Below, piece by piece: positions 41,763 to 49,247 of a DNA stretch of 64,000 nucleotides. The notes under the pieces are model-generated. The model did no database searches and was not told the origin of the DNA. It worked only from the letters and a program-made list of their open reading frames with translations. Source of the stretch: Phenylobacterium sp. (GTDB lineage: Bacteria > Pseudomonadota > Alphaproteobacteria > Caulobacterales > Caulobacteraceae); contig NZ_JAUXXE010000053.1 in assembly GCF_030681155.1 (NCBI RefSeq), forward strand, positions 62,001 to 126,000, read 5' to 3'. How positions within the stretch are numbered: the first letter of the stretch is position 1; the number at the start of each line of letters is the position of its first letter. Position numbers and translations under genes: made by a program.

Positions 41763-42392
41763 TCACCCAATCGGGTCAGGCCAACCCTCCGACTCGATAC
41801 CGCCCGCGACATGGAGGTGTCCCGTAAGGACAAACGGCAAACCATCCATCTGCCCCCGTAACGTGTCGAGCAATTCCGCGTAGAGACTGCGCACCCCTGC
41901 GACGACGGGCGAACCCGATTCGCCATCCAACCGCGTCAAATTCGGAAGGCATGCGGCCGTCGGGTAAGAGACCGCCAAGACGTTAGCGGCCACAGCTCCG
42001 CTGGCGCCGGCGATCGGCACGAGGTGGCGTGCCGCCTCAACCCGCCCGTCATGCCGCCGCACATTTCCGACGACGCGGATATTGAATGCCTCCAAGAGGG
42101 GCCGCGGCGCTTCCAACCGACCTGCGGCATCATGATTGCCGGCGACGATCACGATTGTCATTCTTGGCTGCGCGCGGCTCAGCCGCACAAGCGCATTGTA
42201 GAAAAGCTGTTGCGCTTCTCCGGACGGGTTCTGACTGTCGAATACATCGCCGGCGATTATGAGCGCATCGACATTCCGCTCAACGACGATCTCTTCGAGG
42301 CGATCAAAGACTTTACGGTGCTCGTGCTCGCGCGAGAACCCGCGCAGCGTTTGACCGACGTGCCAATCAGCCGTGTGCAGAATGCGAATCAT
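41763..42392 (-). pseudogene. SbcD/Mre11-like nuclease, C-terminus removed by the IS3 element
   Basis: ATG 42392 overlaps the herA-like stop (ATGA). The metallophosphoesterase motifs are present in order: D-x-H (TADWHVGQ), GDxxD (AGDVFDSQNP), GNHD (VAGNHDAAG) and the LTGHLHVAGGIESEG stretch, which by position matches the penultimate His motif of SbcD/Mre11. The last motif (the usual ALGHxH) and the capping domain are missing; the final residues and stop codon come from the IS. It would have been the third gene of the SIR2-HerA operon. A fourth gene (for example an SbcC partner) may have been lost. Confidence 0.85.
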
Positions 42393-44506
42393 TGCCCTTG
42401 GTCCTCCGGCTCTTGCACCGGAGGAGTGCCCGACCATGCTTTCGAGATTACGCCCCAATCGACGCCTCGCTCTTCGGCCAGCGTCCACACCTTCCAGAAA
42501 TCCGGGTCCGCCGACTGCGGCCGCTGCGCATCGGGCAATTCATCCACCTCTACCAGAACCGGGATCGGTGCTGCCCAGCCGAGGAGGACAGCCTGTCGGG
42601 ACGGTAAACTTGGCAACTCGCGGAGCAGCCCGCCTACATTATCGGGAACCAGGCGCGCGACGAGATTCTGGTCTGCGTCATTGACTATGCGGTGCAATAG
42701 AAACGTGTTGCATTGAGCGAGCACCGTCGGAGAAAGCTCCGACGGACGCTGTGACGAAAGCACTAGCCCAAGCCCGAACTTGCGTCCCTCACGGGCTATA
42801 CGCTCGAACACCTCGCGGCAGAGTTGGGTTGGAGATGAGGCAGGGCCGTCATCGTCCTTACCACGCCGAACGAATGTGTGCGCTTCCTCAAGGACGAGGA
42901 CGGTCGGCAAGGTCTGGCCCTTCGGATGGCCGCGGCGATACCGCTGAAGAGATTCGAAAATCAGCCGTGCTAGAACAGAAACAACGATGTGAACGATCTC
43001 GGACGGGACGAGAGATAGGTCGACAACTGCGATCTGTCCGTTGCTTGCACCATCGTCGCCCACGTAATCCTTCAGCCAGGTTTCGAATGAGGTCGGCGGA
43101 TCGCGCCCAATTACCGCGCCAAGTCGCTGGTCAGCGAGCATTCCGCGAATGCGCAGTCCAAGCGTTGAGATAAACCCCGCAAGGTTCCCCCCTTGCTCGG
43201 TTGCCACCCGGTCGAGGTGTTCGGCAAGAATGTTAACGTCAAAGAACTGCGGGGCGTCCTCGCTGATGGGCGCCGCGTGGCCGACATCCGGCAGTGTCTG
43301 CGCCAAGGTGTCCAATGCGCCACGGACCGTCTCCAGGTCAGCGATCGCGAAGTCATTGAAGAAATTGCCTGAGCGCCGCTGATCGACGACTCCCGTGGTC
43401 GTGGTTGCAATTGCAGCCAGGGCCCCACTCACCGGCTCCTGAACCTCACCGGCAAACTGGGAACAATCTGAAGCGATCGTTTCAAGGAGCCGCGCGCATT
43501 CGAATCTCGGTCTCGGGGCACCCGCGAAGGCCTGGGTGCCGGTGTTCAGCATCGCCAAAATACGGATTGAATAGGAACCGAGGTAGCGGCGGATCATCGC
43601 CTCTCTCGGCACACCCTCCGTCTGGCCGGCCTTCAATTCTCGGAGCCCCTGCATCAGCAGCGGCCGTTGCGCACCGGGCTGGGCGTGCGCGACCGCGGTC
43701 CATTCGTGCCCGCTCCAGAGCCACGCGGGGACGTCGAGCGGTCGCTCTCCTTCTGCCACGGGTGGAACGCGAAACAATCGCAGTTCGTCTCCCCGATCAG
43801 CAAAGGCCCTGGCGTATTCGCCATTTGGATCAAGGACGATAAACCGCGCATTGGGCGCTCCGGTCTTGCCGGCGTCCTGGATGGCCTTCTCGGCCGCCGC
43901 CATAGACCATCGAATTAGCCCCGCCACGGTGCATGATTTGCCGCTGCCGGTGTTTCCCAACACGGCCAAGTGCCGGCCGAAGAGCTTGTCAGGATCGACC
44001 ATGATGGCGGCATTTGACGCCATCGGAGAGGATCCAATTCTGACTCTCTTGTCGTCGTCCCTCGCTCCTACGATGGCTTCGACCTGTGAGGGCGTCGGAA
44101 TGAGAACCTGGTCTCCCACTGACGGAAATGCGACAACGCCACGGGAGAGTTCGTATACGGTTGTTCCCGAAGCGCGATCGCGTCGGGATGTCAGCGTTCC
44201 GACCGGGGACAGCGACATTTTCCGCAGCGGAAATGGCAGATCGATCAGGCCGAAATCTTTAAGGCCGGCACGCTTTGGATAGGGAGAGCGCTCGATCCCA
44301 ATCCAGGTGATGTAGGCAACCGTCGCACCGGCTTCATTGGGGATGAGCAGATATCCATTGAGCCGCGGAAAGCCAGCCGGCACACCGGTATTTAGCGCCG
44401 TGGAGTGCGGAGCATCGAGCTCGAGAAGGACCCGAACTTCGTCAGGCGCGACCGACTCGACCACACCGACCACAAGACCGGACAAACGTTCGACTGGAGT
44501 TGTCAT
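42389..44506 (-). CDS. HerA-type DNA translocase ATPase (defence operon)
   Basis: A 705-residue HerA/FtsK-like hexameric ATPase from ATG 44506. The N-terminal HAS-barrel (LSGLVVGVVESVAPDEVRVLLELDAP) is followed by Walker A LGNTGSGKS (Lys190), Walker B TVLVLEEAHTFV and the arginine-rich stretch FERIAREGRKFGLGLVLSSQRPSELSPTVLAQCNTF. HerA proteins paired with SIR2, DUF4297 or NurA-type effectors form large antiphage complexes. The start is 8 bp after the SIR2 stop, so the two are one operon. Confidence 0.93.
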   Translation of the reverse strand: MTTPVERLSGLVVGVVESVAPDEVRVLLELDAPHSTALNTGVPAGFPRLNGYLLIPNEAGATVAYITWIGIERSPYPKRAGLKDFGLIDLPFPLRKMSLSPVGTLTSRRDRASGTTVYELSRGVVAFPSVGDQVLIPTPSQVEAIVGARDDDKRVRIGSSPMASNAAIMVDPDKLFGRHLAVLGNTGSGKSCTVAGLIRWSMAAAEKAIQDAGKTGAPNARFIVLDPNGEYARAFADRGDELRLFRVPPVAEGERPLDVPAWLWSGHEWTAVAHAQPGAQRPLLMQGLRELKAGQTEGVPREAMIRRYLGSYSIRILAMLNTGTQAFAGAPRPRFECARLLETIASDCSQFAGEVQEPVSGALAAIATTTTGVVDQRRSGNFFNDFAIADLETVRGALDTLAQTLPDVGHAAPISEDAPQFFDVNILAEHLDRVATEQGGNLAGFISTLGLRIRGMLADQRLGAVIGRDPPTSFETWLKDYVGDDGASNGQIAVVDLSLVPSEIVHIVVSVLARLIFESLQRYRRGHPKGQTLPTVLVLEEAHTFVRRGKDDDGPASSPTQLCREVFERIAREGRKFGLGLVLSSQRPSELSPTVLAQCNTFLLHRIVNDADQNLVARLVPDNVGGLLRELPSLPSRQAVLLGWAAPIPVLVEVDELPDAQRPQSADPDFWKVWTLAEERGVDWGVISKAWSGTPPVQEPEDQGQ

Positions 44507-44513
44507 GGTCGCC

Positions 44514-45818
44514 TCATACCGCACCGATTGAGGGTGCTGGAGACGATGCCGCCGGCGGATCGTTTGCTTTTGGATCGCCCGGTCGATGCTTCAACAGCTC
44601 GGTCATTCGGCCGGATATATAGTCGAGCGCCGGCTTTGGCAGATAGTTTGCGACTAGCGTTTGAAGGTCTGAGAAATGCGGGCCGATCAACAGCGAGACC
44701 TGCGCATCCCGCGTCTTTTCAATGAAGGCTTTGAGGCGGTCATCAGCCTCATAGGCCATGATCACCAAATGGGTCGACGGGATCGTCAGCATATCGAGCA
44801 GCACTCGATTCACATGGTCGTCACCGAAGCCATAGCCGTAGGTCACGACAACAGCGTTGGGTCGGCAGGCTGCGGCTGCGAAGTCGCGAAAGAGTTCCGC
44901 ATAAGGGTATTGGGTTGTTTCGACATCCTTCGCGGGATTGGGATAGATCATCACCGTATCGACGGGCTTTTTGGGAATGTCGGTATGATCCGCAGGCGCT
45001 CCGAATGGGATGCCCTTGCGATAAATTCGCCGCTCGTTCTTATCGAAAAACCAGTCCAGTGAGCCGTGGAGCTTGGTCAGGCGAATGACGCCCTCCATGA
45101 ACCGAGGTTCTCCCCGAATGCCGGGTGGATTGTAGTGGACGTCAACTTCAACACGCGACGCTCGGAAGACCGGATTCAGAGCGCCGACGAATCTATCGAT
45201 GATCCGAAGACCCGCAAAATCGCAACCATGTTCGATCAGGCGGTCGTAGTTGGTTGTGAAGACGTGCAAACGTTCACGTGACGCAGCGCGGCTCGCAAAA
45301 CTCAACAGGAATGATTGCAGAGTTCCTTGGGCAGCATCCTTCGATGCCGGATCCTTTCCAACGACAATCCCGCTTTCCGTCTTCAACAATGAAGTGAGGA
45401 AGCCGGACATCTGGGTGTCAATGCCGTCCTTGAGGCTCTTCTCTGCCGCCTTGTCGATGACTCCAAGGCCCTCAAGCAGCGCAAGCGCACTTCGAAACTG
45501 ATCTTCGATGTTTGCTGCGCCTCTTTTCATGGCCGTCGCTCCGGCCTGGGCGTGGGCATCGATGGCGACGTCATACGTCGTGCCAAATGTAACCTTGGCC
45601 ATTCCGGTCGCCCCTACACCCGCGAGGTAACCGACCGCAGTGGTGAACCCGCTGCCGAGCAGCAGATTGAGGTGCTCTGCCTGGAAAACAGCGGAAAGCC
45701 ATGGCTCGATGTGCTTTCGAGCACTGTTGGTCAGGGAGTCCAGTTCATCGAGGTCGGTGGGTAGATCGTCCCAGGAGCCTGAATGGCTGCCCACGCGATA
45801 AAAGTGCTTCTTATCCAT
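44514..45818 (-). CDS. SIR2-domain protein (putative NAD-consuming defence effector)
   Basis: A 434-residue protein from ATG 45818 (GGGGGGAAG upstream); a GTG at 45869 would add 17 residues. The NAD-binding loop LLLGSGFTTAVG is at 52-63, followed by VFTTNYDRLIE (TTNYD at 188-192) and KLHGSLDWF with the likely catalytic His251. TYGYGFGDDHVNR near the C-terminal half is typical of the SIR2_2 group. With HerA it matches the known SIR2-HerA (Nezha) antiphage system, in which NAD+ is degraded on infection. Confidence 0.9.
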   Translation of the reverse strand: MDKKHFYRVGSHSGSWDDLPTDLDELDSLTNSARKHIEPWLSAVFQAEHLNLLLGSGFTTAVGYLAGVGATGMAKVTFGTTYDVAIDAHAQAGATAMKRGAANIEDQFRSALALLEGLGVIDKAAEKSLKDGIDTQMSGFLTSLLKTESGIVVGKDPASKDAAQGTLQSFLLSFASRAASRERLHVFTTNYDRLIEHGCDFAGLRIIDRFVGALNPVFRASRVEVDVHYNPPGIRGEPRFMEGVIRLTKLHGSLDWFFDKNERRIYRKGIPFGAPADHTDIPKKPVDTVMIYPNPAKDVETTQYPYAELFRDFAAAACRPNAVVVTYGYGFGDDHVNRVLLDMLTIPSTHLVIMAYEADDRLKAFIEKTRDAQVSLLIGPHFSDLQTLVANYLPKPALDYISGRMTELLKHRPGDPKANDPPAASSPAPSIGAV

Positions 45819-45895
45819 ACTTCCCCCCGAGACCGCGATCACGGCCCTTTTCTTCATCAATTGCGCCACTCGGGACGAAATAATTTGTCATCCCG

Positions 45896-46816
45896 CTATG
45901 CCTCATCGATTGCTGCTCCTGGCGACCACGGCCCGCTCGGCGGCCAGACTCGTTGTTCATTCAGTCCGACGACCAGCGGCATCAAGAAGACGCGAAGATC
46001 GGCGATGGTAACGGCGAAAGCGTCAGGTGCGGCTGCCATCCGATCGCGGCCGAGGAAGGCGCGCCATTGAGCAGCCCATGCCTCCGCGAATTCATCGGTC
46101 AGGCCAACCGGAATATCGGACGGAAGAACCGTTCCGCGTCGTTCGAAGGTTCGCTGGACGGCCTCGACAAGGGCGGCCTGGCGAAGCTCGAATGTTCGGG
46201 AAATCACCCAGAGATCATAGAAGTCCTTGAGCCTGCTATTGGCCACACCGAGGGTCACAAGAGCCTCGAATTTCTCGGCCACCACCGTTTCGACGGGATA
46301 GGCTCGAAGATGCGGCGCCGGTGCGTCAAGCAAGGCGGGGTAGTCGATCTCTATAGCCGCGGGCGTAATGGCATCGCCAAAACCAATGTCGACCTGGATC
46401 GATATGCGCGCGCCGGCGATCGTTGCCGTCGTGCGAACACGCACGCCACCATATTCCACCTCCTCGCGGATCGGCGCCGCCATCAACGCGGCGACGTCAA
46501 ACGTCACACCGTCGTCGGCAACAGGCTGCGCACAAATGGCCCGGAAGGTCTCGGCGATGGCCTCGGCGTCGTTGTCGCCGTGGCCAAGCAGATCCAGATC
46601 GCGAGTGGGCCGGAACGGGTCGGCGACCCAGGTCACGAAGAGCATCGCACCTTTGAGGATGAAGCGATCGCGATGTGGTGAGACGCTCAGCCGGTAGAGC
46701 AGACGCTCGAGCGCATAGCGCGTCAGGAGAATCTGGAAATCCGACCGTTCGGCACGTGCCCGGTCGAGGAGCCGCGCCCGCACTGATGCGCCGATGTTGC
46801 GGGGCTCACGCGGCAT
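45896..46816 (-). CDS. AbiEii-type nucleotidyltransferase toxin
   Basis: A 306-residue DUF1814/AbiEii protein. The nucleotidyltransferase signature is FILKGAMLFVTWVADPFRPTRDLDLLG (KG...RxTxDxD), followed by VVAEKFEALVTLGVANSRLKDFYDLWVISR. It overlaps the antitoxin gene by 11 bp, the usual arrangement. AbiEii toxins act by nucleotide transfer and stop growth on phage infection. It is on the same strand as and 77 bp upstream of the SIR2 gene. Confidence 0.92.
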   Translation of the reverse strand: MPREPRNIGASVRARLLDRARAERSDFQILLTRYALERLLYRLSVSPHRDRFILKGAMLFVTWVADPFRPTRDLDLLGHGDNDAEAIAETFRAICAQPVADDGVTFDVAALMAAPIREEVEYGGVRVRTTATIAGARISIQVDIGFGDAITPAAIEIDYPALLDAPAPHLRAYPVETVVAEKFEALVTLGVANSRLKDFYDLWVISRTFELRQAALVEAVQRTFERRGTVLPSDIPVGLTDEFAEAWAAQWRAFLGRDRMAAAPDAFAVTIADLRVFLMPLVVGLNEQRVWPPSGPWSPGAAIDEA

Positions 46817-47426
46817 CGGACACCATTGCTTCGACGTAAGGGCGCATGATTGACCAGACCCGCGCCTTGCGCGCGTAACGCCAGAGCTGATCCGGCTTGC
46901 ATCGGCGGCGGCGGAGGCCCTCGCGCAGTCCCTCCATCGCTACATCGAGACCGACCTTGGTCCGATAGCGAAAGCAGTCGACGATTGTTCTCGCCGGATC
47001 CGTGATGGGAACATCGACACTCTCGATGCGGTGACGCTCCACCCCTTCGGTCAGCGCAGACCCCGTAAAGCGCACGAACCGGATAGGTGGATAATCGATC
47101 TTGGGACGCCAGGCGGCGCGGTCGATCGCCATCCACACAGCCGAGGGCATCTGCAGCGTCAGTTCGTGGTATTGGAGCGCTGAGGTCAGGCAGACCACGC
47201 CCTTTGGGACCAGAACAGCGGCTTCGGCAAGCGCATGGGCAGCCTCAACCTGGGTATCCGGGAGCTGATAGAGGCCGCGCGCCGGTCGGACGACCGCTTT
47301 CTCCCGAACGAGACGGGCGAGCGTCTCCGGTCCAATGCCTTCGGCAACGAATTCCTTCAGCCGGAGCATTCCCCGGGCCTTCAGGAGGTCGAGCGCACGA
47401 AGTCGCTGGGCGGTGGCGGATGTCAT
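46806..47426 (-). CDS. AbiEi-type antitoxin / transcriptional repressor
   Basis: A 206-residue protein from ATG 47426 (AGAGGAAA upstream). The N-terminal winged-helix (RALDLLKARGMLRLKEFVAEGIGPETLARLVREKAVVRPARGLYQLPD) is followed by the AbiEi C-terminal domain with VPITDPARTIVDCFRYRTKVGLDVAMEGLREGL. It would repress the operon and neutralise AbiEii. The frame open upstream of 47426 contains no family-like sequence. Confidence 0.9.
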   Translation of the reverse strand: MTSATAQRLRALDLLKARGMLRLKEFVAEGIGPETLARLVREKAVVRPARGLYQLPDTQVEAAHALAEAAVLVPKGVVCLTSALQYHELTLQMPSAVWMAIDRAAWRPKIDYPPIRFVRFTGSALTEGVERHRIESVDVPITDPARTIVDCFRYRTKVGLDVAMEGLREGLRRRRCKPDQLWRYARKARVWSIMRPYVEAMVSDAA

Positions 47427-47455
47427 GGTCGGTGACGTTTCCTCTGTTCTGGCAA

Positions 47456-47485
47456 AATATAGCAGAGGTTTTATCACAACTCTGC
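47456..47485 (-). promoter_or_regulatory. Likely promoter/operator of the AbiE operon
   Basis: On the minus strand a TATATT (-10-like, 47456-47461) lies 30 bases upstream of the antitoxin start. An inverted repeat GCAGAG...CTCTGC occupies 47462-47485, overlapping the promoter. AbiEi proteins are known to bind inverted repeats at their own promoter, so this is a fitting autoregulation site. A -35 element is not clear. Confidence 0.45.
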
Positions 47486-47651
47486 GTGCTCGGAAATCCT
47501 GATTTTTGTGCCTTTTCGTCTAGCCAACCCTTTGGTGGGGAAAGCCTTCCCCCTGGCCGGCGCCGTGGTCGCCGGCGCACCCCCTTCTGCGGGGGGACCC
47601 CCAGGCTGTGCAAAAACCGATGGCGAGCGGCGCCGGCCGCGTCGCCGTCGC

Positions 47652-48053
47652 TTACGCGGCGTACAGCGCGTGGATCAGCGGGCAGCCTGGGTCCTGACCG
47701 GCCTCGCAGGCCCGTACCGAGCCGGCGAGGACCCGCTCCATTCGCTTGAGGTCGGCGATGCGCGCACGCACGTCCTGCAGGTGCGAGGCCGCGAGATCCC
47801 TGACCTCCGCGCAGGACGCCTGGCCGCCGGCGGCGAGCGCCAGCAACGCGCGAACCTCGTCCAGCGTGAAGCCCAGCTCCCGCGCCCGACGCACGAAGCC
47901 CAGGCGGCCCACGTCGTCGCCACCGTAGCTGCGATAGCGGCCGCGCCGGGGCGGGGCCGGCATCAGGCCGATCCGCTCGTAGTAGCGGATCGTCTCGATG
48001 TTGCAGCCCGTGCGGCGTGAGAGCTCGCCGATCTGGATCGCCTGGTCGGCCAT
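47652..48053 (-). CDS. merR: MerR-family regulator with mercury-type cysteines
   Basis: A 133-residue MerR protein. The N-terminal helix-turn-helix is IQIGELSRRTGCNIETIRYYERIGLMP. Cys81, Cys116 and Cys124 (in ASCAEV, RACEAGQDPGCPLI) correspond closely to the three mercury-binding cysteines of MerR at about positions 82, 117 and 126. It is divergent from the merT-like gene. Mercury as inducer is therefore likely, though other soft metals are possible. Confidence 0.88.
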   Translation of the reverse strand: MADQAIQIGELSRRTGCNIETIRYYERIGLMPAPPRRGRYRSYGGDDVGRLGFVRRARELGFTLDEVRALLALAAGGQASCAEVRDLAASHLQDVRARIADLKRMERVLAGSVRACEAGQDPGCPLIHALYAA

Positions 48054-48078
48054 GGGGAGCGCGGCTTTCGATTAGGGC

Positions 48079-48109
48079 TTGAGTCTGTAGTCGCTACAGA
48101 TGGCATCCT
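48079..48109 (+). promoter_or_regulatory. MerR-type promoter and operator
   Basis: In the 84-bp divergent gap a perfect palindrome TCTGTAG-TCG-CTACAGA (48084-48100) is flanked by TTGAGT (-35-like, 48079-48084) and CATCCT (-10-like, 48104-48109). The spacing of 19 bp is the long spacer typical of MerR-activated promoters. It would drive the merT-like operon. Confidence 0.8.
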
Positions 48110-48137
48110 AGTCGTCATTGCACCAGGAGACGACGGC

Positions 48138-48551
48138 GTGACGGCAAGCAGCGGGCTTCGAGTCCGACGGGAAGGACAGGGCGGCAAGCCCGCCGAGACC
48201 GCCTTGAACTGGGCGGCGGTCGCCGCTGCGGCCGGAGCGGTCTTCGCCTGGGCCGCATGCTGCGTCCTACCGATGTCGTTGGCGCTGGCTGGCCTTGGGC
48301 TGGGCGGTCTGGGCTGGGTCGCCGGTCAGCGCACCTGGTTTACGCTCGGGGCGCTGGCCTTGATCAGCGTGGGCTGGGTCGTCACCTGGCGCCGGGCGCG
48401 GACGTGCCGGGTCGATAGCAGCTGCGCTGCGCCATCACGGCTGGGGATCGCCATGCTCGGTGCGGCCACCGTCCTCGTTCTGCTTGCTCTGATCTGGCAG
48501 CCTATCGTCGAGCCCTGGGCCCTGGCGCTGATCCGGAGCGCCCGCGGATGA
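48138..48551 (+). CDS. MerT-like mercuric/metal ion transporter
   Basis: A 137-residue inner-membrane protein from GTG 48138 (AGGAGA upstream) with three hydrophobic helices. The first ends in the adjacent cysteine pair Cys41-Cys42 (WAACCVLPMSLALAGLGLGG), the hallmark of MerT; a later Cys pair (TCRVDSSC) lies in the cytoplasmic loop. It overlaps the next gene by 4 bp. No merP or merA was seen nearby. Confidence 0.82.
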   Translation: MTASSGLRVRREGQGGKPAETALNWAAVAAAAGAVFAWAACCVLPMSLALAGLGLGGLGWVAGQRTWFTLGALALISVGWVVTWRRARTCRVDSSCAAPSRLGIAMLGAATVLVLLALIWQPIVEPWALALIRSARG

Positions 48552-48799
48552 GCGACGTGCAGATTGAGCTCCGCTCTACGCTCACCTGTCCGCACTGCGG
48601 CCACCAGGCGACCGAGACCATGCCGACCGACGCCTGCCAGTACTTCTACGACTGCCAGGGCTGCGGCGTCGTCCTCAAGCCCAAGCCGGGCGACTGCTGC
48701 GTCTTCTGCTCTTACGCGGACGTGCCCTGTCCGCCCATCCAAGAAGCAGGGGCCAGCGGTGGGGCCGCCGCCTGCTGCAGCGGCGGCCGCGATGGGTAA
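48548..48799 (+). CDS. GDCCVxC-motif small cysteine-rich protein
   Basis: An 83-residue protein with two N-terminal CxxC pairs (TCPHCG, DCQGCG) and the motif GDCCVFCSYADVPCPPIQ, which defines a small family found beside MerT-like genes. Thirteen cysteines suggest metal or thiol-metal handling. The gene overlaps its neighbours on both sides, so it is translated with them. No enzyme activity is proposed. Confidence 0.8.
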   Translation: MSDVQIELRSTLTCPHCGHQATETMPTDACQYFYDCQGCGVVLKPKPGDCCVFCSYADVPCPPIQEAGASGGAAACCSGGRDG

Positions 48800-49172
48800 G
48801 TGCGACGCGGTTGGCGGTGCCAAAGATTGGGCCAGCGACACGCGCGCCTTCATCGCGCTCTGGGCGCTCCCCGGCGCAGCGATGCTCGCAGCCCTCCTGC
48901 TGGAGCCCACGCTTCGCGCAGCCGTCTGGGCGGGCATGCTGGTCTGGATGGGCTTCGCCTGTCTGCTGAACGCCCGGCGGTGCGGCCGCATCCACTGCCG
49001 CGTGACGGGCCCCTACCTCCTGGCGATGGCAGGCTTGGTGGTCGCCTACGCCGCAGGCGCGGCACCGTTTGGCCCACACGGTTGGAGCTTCCTCGGGGGC
49101 GCAACCCTCATAGGCTTCGTGGTCCTCTGGTGGGGCAGCGAGCGTCTATGGGGCAAGTTCGGGCGGCCATAG
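48792..49172 (+). CDS. Small membrane protein of the mer-like operon
   Basis: A 126-residue protein with about four hydrophobic helices (AFIALWALPGAAMLAALLLE, AAVWAGMLVWMGFACLLNA, GPYLLAMAGLVVAYAAGAA, SFLGGATLIGFVVLWWGSE) and a Cys-rich turn CGRIHC. It starts inside the preceding gene (8-bp overlap). It may help export or deliver metal ions. The IS1182-type element begins soon afterwards and could have separated it from further mer genes. Confidence 0.65.
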   Translation: MGKCDAVGGAKDWASDTRAFIALWALPGAAMLAALLLEPTLRAAVWAGMLVWMGFACLLNARRCGRIHCRVTGPYLLAMAGLVVAYAAGAAPFGPHGWSFLGGATLIGFVVLWWGSERLWGKFGRP

Positions 49173-49247
49173 CGACCAATCGGCTGAATACCCGCTACGC
49201 TCCCGCCGTCGGCGCCCCGCGTCGAAACCTGCCGCCGAGTGGACCTC

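Larger units (their letters stand above)
40487..41783 (+). mobile_element. IS3-family element (about 1.3 kb)
   Basis: Two overlapping-style genes (orfA, orfB) lie between imperfect terminal inverted repeats: the left end begins TGGTCTGCGCC and the right end, read inward, TGGCCTGACCC; both continue to a shared GTGATCC. The left end falls exactly at the break of the nucleotidyltransferase gene and the right end at the break of the sbcD-like gene. No target-site duplication is visible (left flank CCCAC, right flank ACCCT). Ends are accurate to a few bases. Confidence 0.85.

Noticed and set aside
41800-41835. GHLH in the truncated SbcD-like protein as the final catalytic motif
   Set aside because: The following AGGIESEG matches the penultimate His region of SbcD/Mre11, so the last ALGHxH motif is judged missing, not present.
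47500-47651. GC-rich hairpins between abiEi and merR as a firm terminator
   Set aside because: Several inverted repeats exist, but none is followed by a T-run in either direction, so no terminator is claimed.
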